Positions 22,316 to 30,168 of a DNA stretch of 64,000 nucleotides are shown in pieces; within the stretch, counting starts at the first letter, position 1, and each line of letters starts with the position of its first letter. The stretch is from the NCBI GenBank assembly GCA_935421135.1, contig OW285196.1:11777001-11841000 (forward strand), written 5' to 3'. Source of the stretch: Bugulina stolonifera (taxonomy: Eukaryota > Bryozoa > Gymnolaemata > Cheilostomatida > Bugulidae). The position numbers were made by a program, and so were the translations under genes. The notes below the pieces were generated by a model. It did no database searches and was not told where the DNA came from. It worked only from the letters and a program-made list of their open reading frames with translations.

Positions 22316-23662
22316 TTACATCATCCCGGCTACCATAGATACTTCGTGATTTGCATTCAAGTAGATAATGTCATCTTTTTCTTCGTATACAAACAGTCCA
22401 AGTGTATTTTGAGTTTGATTAGCAAATGCTAGATTAATAGATAGACTCCCATTTGATAACAAGTGAAAGTTGTCATCACACAAATCTCCTGAAATGTCAA
22501 AGGCGTAGAGAGCAGCGCAGGACTTGTATTTGCTAGGGGAGATCTCATTCCCTGTGTCAGCATCGGATGTATTTGTGACAGTGAACAAATTCATGAATTC
22601 ACGAGCAAACTTTCCACTTGCAAAATTTGGTTCATATCTTCGGGTCACCGGTGTTCCATCAATTAGTAATTCTAATGAACTTAGATTGTTATGTCCAAAT
22701 TTGAAGGGATTTTGCTTATACGTTCCACTCTTTGCAGTATGGTTGACTAGTCCGACAAAGACTCTGTTTGGCTTCTGTCCCGCTTGATCAAAGTTTACTC
22801 TCACTGACTGGTGTCCAGCAGGGATGACATGGAAATGAGTTTTTATTCGGTCAATTGGTAGTTTTATAGACTCTTGTTGCACAACCCAAACATCCATTTG
22901 TGCTTTTTGTAAGGCCGGATTGGCTTGTACACGTCGAATCCACAATTCTGTCTTAGTTATAGAAATCTTCGCCCCTCCTGCAGGGTTGTCTGTTTCTGCT
23001 AAGAGGGCCATTTGTGGAATAGCACGTTGTAGAGTAAGGCGAGAGCGAACTCCTGGTGGAATAAGTCTTCCTTGAGAAAACATACTCAACCTAGGTCTCC
23101 CATAGAAGCTCATCTCTTTACTTGTGGCTATAAGTTTCTTTCTTTTTTCAACCACTTCGGGAGGTATACCATCATAGTCTTCTCCAGTTCCTTCATCCTC
23201 CATCCACCCACTCCCAACTTTCATATATGTGCTCTTAGCATCTTTACCATAGTTTAGGAGATTCTCGACATAAGCTCTATGTCCATAGTTTGGTTCATAC
23301 TCAACATCTTGCCCGGCCAGTTGAACAGTGGCAGAAGAAAAGAGACTGTGCATAAAATTGTCCCCTGGAACAACCTTTAGTTGTTCTTCCGCAGGTAGTA
23401 CGCTTCCATCAGCCTTGCTCACCTTTACTGTGGTGTGTAAGTAAGACCTTGATAGATCTGTGTAGAGTTCGTCTGCGGGCGGGATGTTAAATTCAATAGT
23501 GCCATCAGGGGAGTCCGTAACAGGAGCCAAAGGTACCCACTCACCTCTGAGCACGCTAGTATGAGTTGGCGGAGTGGCAAATAAGTCAAAACTGGAGTCA
23601 ACCGTGTCTGGAGAGTCTTCAGAAACCTTGGAGAGAGAGATGGCTCGATGTGTGACGGACAT
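22316..23662 (-). CDS. MCP: Major capsid protein, double jelly-roll type, 448 aa
   Basis: Length and position, next to the protease and the penton-like gene, match Polinton/adintovirus major capsid proteins. Family-like segments include an N-terminal region with EFNIPPADELYTDLSRSYL (residues about 57-75), TVQLAGQDVEYEPNYGHRAY (about 112-131), and a C-terminal SLELLIDGTPVTRRYEPNF segment. The frame is uninterrupted. A TATA-like ATATATAATC lies about 85-95 bp upstream of the start on the minus strand. Capsid function is inferred from family and context. Confidence 0.86.
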   Translation of the reverse strand: MSVTHRAISLSKVSEDSPDTVDSSFDLFATPPTHTSVLRGEWVPLAPVTDSPDGTIEFNIPPADELYTDLSRSYLHTTVKVSKADGSVLPAEEQLKVVPGDNFMHSLFSSATVQLAGQDVEYEPNYGHRAYVENLLNYGKDAKSTYMKVGSGWMEDEGTGEDYDGIPPEVVEKRKKLIATSKEMSFYGRPRLSMFSQGRLIPPGVRSRLTLQRAIPQMALLAETDNPAGGAKISITKTELWIRRVQANPALQKAQMDVWVVQQESIKLPIDRIKTHFHVIPAGHQSVRVNFDQAGQKPNRVFVGLVNHTAKSGTYKQNPFKFGHNNLSSLELLIDGTPVTRRYEPNFASGKFAREFMNLFTVTNTSDADTGNEISPSKYKSCAALYAFDISGDLCDDNFHLLSNGSLSINLAFANQTQNTLGLFVYEEKDDIIYLNANHEVSMVAGMM

Positions 23663-23745
23663 GTTCGATAGTGTGAGAGTTGTTCCATCTAGTACTTGCT
23701 CCTACAGTCGCTTGTCTAAGAGTGGGGAGTGGTGAGTCTAGGTGT

Positions 23746-23756
23746 GGATTATATAT
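23746..23756 (-). promoter_or_regulatory. TATA-like element upstream of the major capsid gene
   Basis: Minus-strand AATATATAATC sits in the 105 bp gap between the pX/pVI-like gene stop and the capsid start, so the capsid/protease pair probably has its own transcript. Confidence 0.45.
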
Positions 23757-23767
23757 TTATCTTTCAT

Positions 23768-24193
23768 TTAGTCAAAAACTGTTTTTCTTCCTTTACGCTT
23801 TTTCTTTGTAGACTTTTGACTAACTCGTGCACGTTTGGCAGGTGGTTCACGTAATTCATCTTCTACATCACCTAGAAGATCCCCACCAGCTTCACGAAAA
23901 CGTTTTGCTGCAGAGGATTTGAAGTTCTCTCCCTTGATTACATCTCCCAGAACCGAAGCTCCAGTAGTCAATAGCTTTTTCCCAATAGTTTTGGCACCAT
24001 TCTTTAGCATGGGAAGGACCCCTCGGGCCAGTCCAGAAAAGAGTGAGCCGATCCCATTACCCGTCATAATAGGTTTTCCCCTGTACACACTCATTCCCTC
24101 TCCCACCTGGTTTGCATAATAGTCTTCATACATCTCACCTGACTCATCAGGAAAATATGGAACTATGCGAGGGGCCATGTTATTTCTCTCCAC
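23768..24193 (-). CDS. Small pX/pVI-like virion protein, 141 aa
   Basis: A short basic protein with a Gly-rich amphipathic middle (GIGSLFSGLARGVLPMLKNG, residues about 46-65), then an AKTIGKKLLTTGASVLGDV stretch, a KRFREAG motif and a strongly basic tail (KKKRKGRK). This arrangement is typical of the small protein next to the capsid genes of Polintons and adintoviruses, often compared with adenovirus pX or pVI. Its start overlaps the end of the penton-like gene by 14 bases. Role in core condensation or membrane lysis is inference. Confidence 0.72.
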   Translation of the reverse strand: MERNNMAPRIVPYFPDESGEMYEDYYANQVGEGMSVYRGKPIMTGNGIGSLFSGLARGVLPMLKNGAKTIGKKLLTTGASVLGDVIKGENFKSSAAKRFREAGGDLLGDVEDELREPPAKRARVSQKSTKKKRKGRKTVFD

Positions 24194-24926
24194 GCGGTCT
24201 GAAACGAACCGTCAGCACAACCTTTCCACTGCGAAATGAGACCCTTTCTCCATCATCACGTCTTATATCTACCTCGATGAGGTCTGTGCTTGTATTAGAC
24301 ACTGGAGAGTATTGAACATTCGAAAACTCAAAGAAAACGGTGCTATTTCTTTCACTCTCTGTTATAGGAACTGTGCGAAGTAGGGGGACTAGACTATCTC
24401 CAACATGTCTTGGTGAGACTACGGAGGAGTAGACATAGAGGGATGTGAAACCAGCATTGATGTCTGGAGGGTTTTGACTCCTGTTGATTTCCGCAGCATA
24501 TTCTACATCAGGTTCGAATCCCAACACCCACGCAACATCACGTGACATCATGACAGAGTGTTCCTGTTCTCTCAACATGAGGAAGGTTTCATTCCGTAGA
24601 CTATCATAGTAAAAGCTCACTACTTTTTCTAAGTCGTAGTTTATTAGTATTCTATTGATCTCACTCAAAAGTTCACCCATGGAAGCATACCTTCCACTCC
24701 TGATTTCACATTTTCGTTTGACTCCATCTTTTGTATTCGTAACCACTACATAGCCATCTTCCACATTTCTCCAGGATGCAGGGTACTGAATGTCAAGTAA
24801 CCCAACCTCCCACTGTGATGAGTGAAGCTTCAATGTCTTGGCTAGCTTCGTAATGAAGTGAGCATTGGTGTTTGTGTCACTCCCACCGATGCGTACATTT
24901 GAGGTAAGTGTGACATTGAAGGCCAT
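24180..24926 (-). CDS. mCP: Penton-like minor capsid protein, 248 aa
   Basis: The N-terminus has the pattern common to Polinton minor capsid (single jelly-roll, penton) proteins: VTLTSNVRIGGSDTNTNAHF, then SQWEVGLLDIQYPASW (residues about 37-52). Length is in the family range. A TATA-like GTATAAATTC lies about 45 bp upstream. The gene sits between the integrase and the pX/pVI-like gene, which it overlaps by 14 bases. Confidence 0.84.
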   Translation of the reverse strand: MAFNVTLTSNVRIGGSDTNTNAHFITKLAKTLKLHSSQWEVGLLDIQYPASWRNVEDGYVVVTNTKDGVKRKCEIRSGRYASMGELLSEINRILINYDLEKVVSFYYDSLRNETFLMLREQEHSVMMSRDVAWVLGFEPDVEYAAEINRSQNPPDINAGFTSLYVYSSVVSPRHVGDSLVPLLRTVPITESERNSTVFFEFSNVQYSPVSNTSTDLIEVDIRRDDGERVSFRSGKVVLTVRFRPRGEK

Positions 24927-24980
24927 CTTTGAGAGTGAGCAAAACTGAACTTACATATCGAATTTATACTACCTTTGATC

Positions 24981-26051
24981 TTACACAAACTGACTAGAAT
25001 CTATCCAACTATTAAATGAAGAGGGATAACCACTCCATTTCACGAAACTCTCTTCTTTTCCTCTCCTTCTCCGTTTACGTATGACTTTCTCAACTCTAAA
25101 GATTTCAGGTAGGTTAACATGTTGCAATTCTTGTGCATAGAATGTTCCATCTACTCCTTCTTTGTTTAGGTCTTCCAGTGTATAGACAGGAGGTGAGGTA
25201 TGTGCCTTGACTGCTTTTATGGTGAATATCTCGGTTGACCAGTTTGGTGTGAACCCTCGCTCAAAGCTACTACGAGCCATCGAAATCCGAACATGATCAC
25301 CTGGTGAGTATTTTACTCTTGTTTTCTTTAACCATCGTTTAGGTGAGAACTCATTTAACCGAACCCAAACCTCTTCTTGATTATCGTAATCAACCTCAAT
25401 AGGTTTCATTCCAATTGACCTATTAAAACTGTTGTTATATCCTTGGACTAGGTCTTCTACATCTTCTAAGTAGCGTCCATCCCCTCTATAAGTGAGTAGA
25501 CGATGAATTTTCCCTCTCAATGTTCTATTAAAGCGTTCAACAAGAGCAGCCTTGATGATCTCATTCTCAGAGGTGAAATGGCTAACTCCATACTTCTTTA
25601 GCACTTCACTCACCCTTCTGTTTAGGAACTCCTTACCTTTATCAGTTTGTATTTGTCTAAAGCTTTCATTTTCGAATAGAGAGATGAGTGCATTGGACAC
25701 TTCCAGACCAGACTTGGAATGAAGAGGAAAGACCCATGCTTTCCGTGAGAAGGCATCTATGCAGGTGAGCAAAAATGTTACTCCATCATTTGAGTCCTTG
25801 TGCGCACGCACATCCACGAGATCTGCCTGGAGTTGTTCACCAATCCCACTCACAAACGTTTTTCTCCTTGTAAACTTCATTCTAATCGGGCGATGAAGAG
25901 TGTATGCGTCTTGACTTCTCAACCACTTCTCAACATCATTCTCATTAATACCAGGAGGAGAAGCTAAAACTAACTTTCTCTTTCCTCCAAAAGATGGTGG
26001 TTGAGGAGGGGAGAAGTAAATATCACGTAGACCTTCATCTATATCATCCAT
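24981..26051 (-). CDS. INT: Retrovirus-like integrase with C-terminal chromodomain, 356 aa
   Basis: The enzyme that would cut and join element ends to host DNA, giving the 6 bp duplications. The DDE core is visible: Asp77 (QADLVDV), Asp137 (QTDKGKEF) and Glu172 (LVERFNRTL), with the D-x34-E spacing of the rve family. The last ~45 residues (VEKVIRKR to FVKWSGYPSSFNSWI) form a chromodomain, as in many Polinton and chromovirus integrases, which could direct integration to marked chromatin. Its start overlaps the end of the previous gene by 13 bases. It is the only integrase in the window and element B ends in nearly the same terminal bases. Confidence 0.93.
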   Translation of the reverse strand: MDDIDEGLRDIYFSPPQPPSFGGKRKLVLASPPGINENDVEKWLRSQDAYTLHRPIRMKFTRRKTFVSGIGEQLQADLVDVRAHKDSNDGVTFLLTCIDAFSRKAWVFPLHSKSGLEVSNALISLFENESFRQIQTDKGKEFLNRRVSEVLKKYGVSHFTSENEIIKAALVERFNRTLRGKIHRLLTYRGDGRYLEDVEDLVQGYNNSFNRSIGMKPIEVDYDNQEEVWVRLNEFSPKRWLKKTRVKYSPGDHVRISMARSSFERGFTPNWSTEIFTIKAVKAHTSPPVYTLEDLNKEGVDGTFYAQELQHVNLPEIFRVEKVIRKRRRRGKEESFVKWSGYPSSFNSWIDSSQFV

Positions 26052-26623
26052 CTTTCTGTTTTACTATTGCTTGCAAGAGGGGTTTTAGGAAGCTTTCGCC
26101 TAGACCTAGTTTTGATAGGACTTCTATTTTCACCCTTCCCACTCCAACGTGCGCCAGCTTCTGACCTCTCTGGTTTTGTTTCTCTCCTATATGGGTGTGG
26201 TAGTGGTGACCTTGAGCCACTTCGCCTCTTTTCATCATCTCTTTTTTTCTCTCGCCCTCGCTCTTGTGCTTCTTCTTCTCTTTGTCTCCATGTATGCATT
26301 TCATTAAACCTAGTGTTAATTCCCTCTAATGTATTATACAACTCCTGCTGCGGATGGCGTGATCTCTCCAACTCTTTTAGGAACTTATTCATTTTATGAG
26401 CATGTTGCTCTAGCTGAGAGTAGATGTCTGTATCAGAGTTTTTGAGGTTAGATATTACATCTTTTCTGCTTTTTTCTGCCAGGAGTAGATCCCCATTTGT
26501 AGAGAGTGAGGGTAGATGCTCTCCTTCTTTTTTGTTGTTTCTACTATTCATTGATTCATATGTATGTTTATCCATAAGAAGATACTTTTTAGAAAACTTG
26601 AGACTCATTTCACCTTCGTCCAC
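26039..26623 (-). CDS. Unassigned basic protein of element A, 194 aa
   Basis: Not recognised with certainty. The N-terminus (SKKYLLMDKHTYE, residues about 11-23) resembles the start of small proteins that accompany Polinton integrases. The middle is predicted helical (EQHAHKMNKFLKELERS), and the C-terminal half is charged and Arg/Ser/Pro-rich, so probably disordered and nucleic-acid or virion associated. It overlaps the upstream 132-residue gene by 14 bases and the integrase by 13 bases. Confidence 0.7.
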   Translation of the reverse strand: MDEGEMSLKFSKKYLLMDKHTYESMNSRNNKKEGEHLPSLSTNGDLLLAEKSRKDVISNLKNSDTDIYSQLEQHAHKMNKFLKELERSRHPQQELYNTLEGINTRFNEMHTWRQREEEAQERGREKKRDDEKRRSGSRSPLPHPYRRETKPERSEAGARWSGKGENRSPIKTRSRRKLPKTPLASNSKTERWMI

Positions 26624-27008
26624 CGCCTAATCCACCAAGCACACCTCCAAGTAAACTTGCCAATGGCTTCAAAAGAAGACCTAAAAATCCGCCACGTTGT
26701 AGGATTAACTTTTTCTGCCTCACACTAGTACGAGAGTTGGTGAGATCCTCAATGGCCCTTCTATGTCGACGTAGAGAGTTCAACTGAGCGGTAGTTAGAT
26801 GAACATTACCTAATAATACATTTCTAGCACACTCAACAAGAGCGAGTATAAGGTCTTTGTTAGCCTCAGCAATGGTTGAATCTCTGATGGTTGCAGATGC
26901 TTTCGTCAGTGCATATATACTCAAGGCATTCCTCCTCAACCTTGGAGAATACTCGGGTGAATTAATGTATCTCATGCTTGATGATGGATGCGCTCTCTTC
27001 GAGTCCAA
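26610..27008 (-). CDS. Small Gly-tailed protein of element A, 132 aa
   Basis: Not assigned. The first ~100 residues are helical and basic (RLRRNALSIYALTKASATIRD), and the C-terminus is a hydrophobic Gly/Leu segment ending in GGLGGGRR. The tail could insert into membranes or serve as a protease substrate in the style of minor virion proteins; this is inference. The start lies 32 bases after the ATPase stop. Confidence 0.68.
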   Translation of the reverse strand: MDSKRAHPSSSMRYINSPEYSPRLRRNALSIYALTKASATIRDSTIAEANKDLILALVECARNVLLGNVHLTTAQLNSLRRHRRAIEDLTNSRTSVRQKKLILQRGGFLGLLLKPLASLLGGVLGGLGGGRR

Positions 27009-27040
27009 GACAGTTTATGGAGAGAGTAGAGATGTGAATG

Positions 27041-27700
27041 CTACTTATATTCCAGGGTATTCGGGATATATACAGTCATGGGAGAGTGCTCAGAAGCAAA
27101 ATTACCGATCAGTCTAGCCCACTCCGGGGTTTCCTGGCGAAGATTCAAGAATAGAAAAGAGTGTGGCTTACGTGTAGCATCACTAAAAGCTTCTTGAACA
27201 GCTCTTGTACTCTGAGGAAAAGCCTGCTTTGCAAGATTGGTAACAGACATTCCGTCTCTGGGATTCTTGAACAAGAAAAAGTACTGCGAGTTTATTGACA
27301 CTGTTCTATTATCTTTCGGGAAAAGGTTCTGTAGTAAGAAAAAGACGCTTATGTTCAGGTGGTGACTGAACTTTGTAAAGATTGCATTAGTAGTCTCTTT
27401 CCCCCCGACTTCACCCATCAAGTCATCAATGATGAGCCAGCGATTCTTCCCATCACGCTCTATATCCATTTCTACATCAATGAGTCCTGAATGAAACCTT
27501 ACTTTATCCTTGTAATCCTCAAAGCGGCGTTGCCAAACTCCATAGCAGTAAATGATTTCAACAGGAGTGGGTGAAGCAATTTCATCAACTCTCCTAATAA
27601 GACTAAATAGTAGTTCCGTTTTTCCACTCCCTGTTGGACCACAGACTAGAGCTGTGAAGGGACTCTGCAAGCGAAGATCGATTTCTTGGTGTGGACGCAT
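27041..27700 (-). CDS. ATP: FtsK/HerA-type genome packaging ATPase, 219 aa
   Basis: The A32-like ATPase of Polintons and related viruses, which drives DNA into capsids. Walker A is GPTGSGKT at residues 21-28, Walker B is WLIIDDL at 88-94, followed by a conserved FTKFSHHLNISVFFLLQN stretch (sensor region) and SINSQYFFLF. Length is normal for the family. Its start lies inside the end of the preceding membrane-protein frame, overlapping by about 98 bases. Confidence 0.92.
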   Translation of the reverse strand: MRPHQEIDLRLQSPFTALVCGPTGSGKTELLFSLIRRVDEIASPTPVEIIYCYGVWQRRFEDYKDKVRFHSGLIDVEMDIERDGKNRWLIIDDLMGEVGGKETTNAIFTKFSHHLNISVFFLLQNLFPKDNRTVSINSQYFFLFKNPRDGMSVTNLAKQAFPQSTRAVQEAFSDATRKPHSFLFLNLRQETPEWARLIGNFASEHSPMTVYIPNTLEYK

Positions 27701-28010
27701 GCTGATCCAGTTGAGTAGCTAATAGAGTTGTGTTTGTTTTTAAAAAGTGTCCTTGCTTAAGTACTCCTTTGTCTTTGCCATTGGGTGGTTCCCTATCACT
27801 TAGATATGTGTAAACTGATGGTGATAAAGATGAGCAAGAAAGTATAAATAGTATTATGATTATGTAGAATGTGAACTTCTTTCTTTTGTTGCTTCTCTCT
27901 CCTATTCGCTCCCTTCCCTCTTCAGCAGAGATAGCTACTACTTCATCTAAGAGACCATCAGCCACATCTTCATAATTCTCATTTCTACATACTACCTCTT
28001 GCTTTGACAT
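27603..28010 (-). CDS. Single-pass membrane protein of element A, 135 aa
   Basis: Unassigned. An acidic N-terminus (~40 residues), a KRKK stop-transfer-like cluster, and one membrane segment (FTFYIIIILFILSCSSL, residues about 46-62) precede a polar tail. The last ~33 residues overlap the ATPase start in another frame; either the overlap is real or splicing shortens this protein. A TATA-like GTATAGATTCC lies about 35 bp upstream. A role in membrane targeting of virions is only a guess. Confidence 0.6.
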   Translation of the reverse strand: MSKQEVVCRNENYEDVADGLLDEVVAISAEEGRERIGERSNKRKKFTFYIIIILFILSCSSLSPSVYTYLSDREPPNGKDKGVLKQGHFLKTNTTLLATQLDQHASTPRNRSSLAESLHSSSLWSNREWKNGTTI

Positions 28011-28050
28011 CTTGCCCTTGTTTGAGAGAACGATTGGAATCTATACACTT

Positions 28051-29379
28051 TTATTCATCATTACTTTCTCCTGTTGGAACCCACTGTGGCAGTTTACTAT
28101 CTTCCCCTTCTGCTTTTGCATCATTATCATCTAGTTTGTTAGCCAGGTGGGGAATTATGTGATCAATAATTGATACACTATCCATTTTTTCTTCTTCTTC
28201 TTCTTTTTGCAAACGCTCGATTTCCATCATTAACCTCTCTTTTTCCATTCTTTCCTCTGTTAACTTTTTTTCTAAGAAGGCAATGCGATTTGTTCTTCTC
28301 TCTTTTCTTGCATCAATTCTCTGTTGCATCTCTAGTGCTTCTTTCCACCCCAGTGCTCCTGCCAATTCCACTTTCTTTAGTGCCAATTCTTGTTCTATCT
28401 TTCTAATCTCTTGTTCCCTTTTGTCACACATTTCAACCTCTTCTTTAGTTTCTACATGAGTTCGCTCTTCTATCATAATCTGCTTATTCTCTCCTGTAGA
28501 AGTCTCTCTCACTTCCACCCTAGCTTCTCCTGGTGAAGGGCTTCTTATCTCCTCTAACCCGTTTTTGGATGAATCTAGTTCTCCAATGTCACACATTTCA
28601 ACCTCTTCTATCATAACCTGGTTAGTCTCTCCTGTAGAAGTCTCTCTCACCTCTAATCTAGCATCTCCTGGTGAAGGACTTCTTATCACCTCTAACCCAT
28701 TTTTGGATGGATCTAGTTCTCCAAACAATCGCCCTGCATATAGCGTATTACCTCTACTAAGAATTAAACCAGGGATGCTTTCTTCATTGTAACTCCTCTT
28801 CGCTCGCGATTTCTCCTTCCCATCCTCAAAGCGACATCTTCTTGCCCCATCCTTTAATATGTTCAATACTCTATGATAGAGTTCATTCTTTGAACCTTCC
28901 CCACCAGGTTCATTATCCAGATATAGTAAGAAGTGAGTGTTAAAAGTGGCCTCCGCTCCCACACCAGTTTCATCCCAGTTTCTATCTTCAATAATCTTCT
29001 CAACCTCCACTCTACACCAGGTTGACAACTCTGCATTCCTAAGAAGGAGTAAGGGAGAAGAAACGGATGCGTTTTTTGTTTCTACCATAGATGAAAATCT
29101 TGACCTAGCTCCTGTTAAGTCTTCATAACAAAGTGCCATTTTCCTCAACTTTTCCTCTCCTATCTTAAAAGGGATATTCATAGAGAGTGAAAGTGTTCTA
29201 AAATAGATGGCAAGCTCTACCACTAAGGAATTATGAGCGAGTCTGTCAACCCAATACCACATCCATGGACTATTCGCTTCTTCGATATTACTTTTGATCA
29301 TATAATCCCATACAGACTTCGGGAGGACTTCCTTTAAAAGTACATATCTCCCCGCTGCTCCTTTGGTGAGAAAAGACAT
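28051..29379 (-). CDS. Unassigned 442-residue protein with internal duplication and coiled coil
   Basis: First gene of the minus-strand cassette, reading inward from the right terminus. Residues 1-210 are globular with no family I recognise. Residues about 220-310 hold a tandem duplication of a ~45 residue unit (GELDPSKNGLEVIRSPSPG and GELDSSKNGLEEIRSPSPG, each ending near EVEMCD). Residues about 315-400 are a Glu/Lys-rich coiled coil, followed by an acidic tail. The duplication is also clear at the DNA level, so it is recent. No replication or protease motif is seen. Confidence 0.75.
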   Translation of the reverse strand: MSFLTKGAAGRYVLLKEVLPKSVWDYMIKSNIEEANSPWMWYWVDRLAHNSLVVELAIYFRTLSLSMNIPFKIGEEKLRKMALCYEDLTGARSRFSSMVETKNASVSSPLLLLRNAELSTWCRVEVEKIIEDRNWDETGVGAEATFNTHFLLYLDNEPGGEGSKNELYHRVLNILKDGARRCRFEDGKEKSRAKRSYNEESIPGLILSRGNTLYAGRLFGELDPSKNGLEVIRSPSPGDARLEVRETSTGETNQVMIEEVEMCDIGELDSSKNGLEEIRSPSPGEARVEVRETSTGENKQIMIEERTHVETKEEVEMCDKREQEIRKIEQELALKKVELAGALGWKEALEMQQRIDARKERRTNRIAFLEKKLTEERMEKERLMMEIERLQKEEEEEKMDSVSIIDHIIPHLANKLDDNDAKAEGEDSKLPQWVPTGESNDE

Positions 29380-29431
29380 GTTTGCTATGACTAAGTCTTC
29401 TTTGTATTAATACTATCATCAGTCAAACTTA

Positions 29432-29439
29432 TCTTTTAT
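29432..29439 (-). promoter_or_regulatory. TATA box at the inner edge of the right terminal repeat
   Basis: Minus-strand CTATAAAAG begins in the last bases of the terminal repeat and lies about 52 bp upstream of the first gene (start 29379). The left terminal repeat ends in CTATAA and then diverges, so only the right end gives a full TATAAAAG. This is the probable promoter of the leftward cassette. Confidence 0.6.
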
Positions 29440-29760
29440 AGTCCCACCCCAGTGGAACTCGGAATGGGCGGCGGGCCGCTGCCTAGTCGCTTGGCCCGGT
29501 GGATACGGGGCACCGGCGTCGCCTCCACGTGTACGGTCGGCGCCGCACGCAACGTGGGCGGACGCGGCTTGACCGCCTCAAACGATTGGTCGTTCGGGTG
29601 AGTGGGGGTTGCGGGGGGGAGGGTGGGCGGCGGTGGAGGAGGGGTGGCGGTGATGACGGTGATGGCGGCGGCGGCGGCGGCGGCGGCGGTGGTGGTGGTG
29701 GTGGTGGCGGCGGCGGCGGCGGTGGCGGTGGTGGTGGTGGCGGCGGTGGTGGTGGTGGCG

Positions 29761-29791
<31 letters not shown>

Positions 29792-30162
29792 TGGTGAGGG
29801 CGGTGGTGGTGGCGGCGGCGACGGCGGTGGTGAGGGCGGCGGTGGCGGCGGCGGCGACGGCGGTGGCGCGGACGGGACGAGGGCGGTGGCGGGGAGGGGG
29901 GAGGAGTGGGAGGTGGGGGAGGGGGAGGGGAGGAGGGTGGGAAGGAGGAAGGGAAGGGGTCGTGGCCGGGTTCGGGGTCAAGTGTGCAAATGTTTTTTCG
30001 ACCAATCAGAAGGGGGGATTTTGGGGTGACCTTGGCAAGGTCGTGTGCAAAATTTTTGTGCTCTTCTGTGATTGGTTGAAATCGGAAATACCGGCTTGTG
30101 ATTGGTTGAAAACAGGGGTCAATGAGTGCGTGTCTGTCTAGAAGTGCACTGACTATACTACT
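29436..30162 (-). repeat. Right terminal inverted repeat of element A (727 bp)
   Basis: Reverse complement of the left terminal repeat at the same length, ending ..CTATACTACT. The central CGG/TGG triplet region gives open frames of poly-Gly on one strand and poly-Pro/His/Arg on the other, which are not genes. Confidence 0.95.
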
Positions 30163-30168
30163 CCTGTG
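30163..30168. repeat. Target site duplication (right) of element A
   Basis: CCTGTG, identical to 19421-19426. Confidence 0.93.

Larger units (their letters stand above)
19427..30162. mobile_element. Element A: Polinton-like, virion and integrase genes, no polymerase
   Basis: A complete element bounded by 727 bp terminal inverted repeats beginning AGTAGTATAGTCAGTGCA and flanked by a 6 bp duplication. Ten minus-strand genes read inward from the right end: two unassigned, packaging ATPase, two small unassigned proteins, chromodomain integrase, penton-like capsid protein, pX/pVI-like protein, major capsid protein and adenain-like protease. A single short plus-strand frame follows an internal inverted-repeat array on the left. 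All major frames are intact. There is no family B polymerase, which canonical Polintons of 15-20 kb encode. It lies between the Asn-Gly-rich gene and the SLC6 gene. See element B for the missing replication genes. Confidence 0.93.

Noticed and set aside
26857..27117. Plus-strand frames overlapping element A genes
   Set aside because: Shadow frames of the minus-strand cassette with no domain features.
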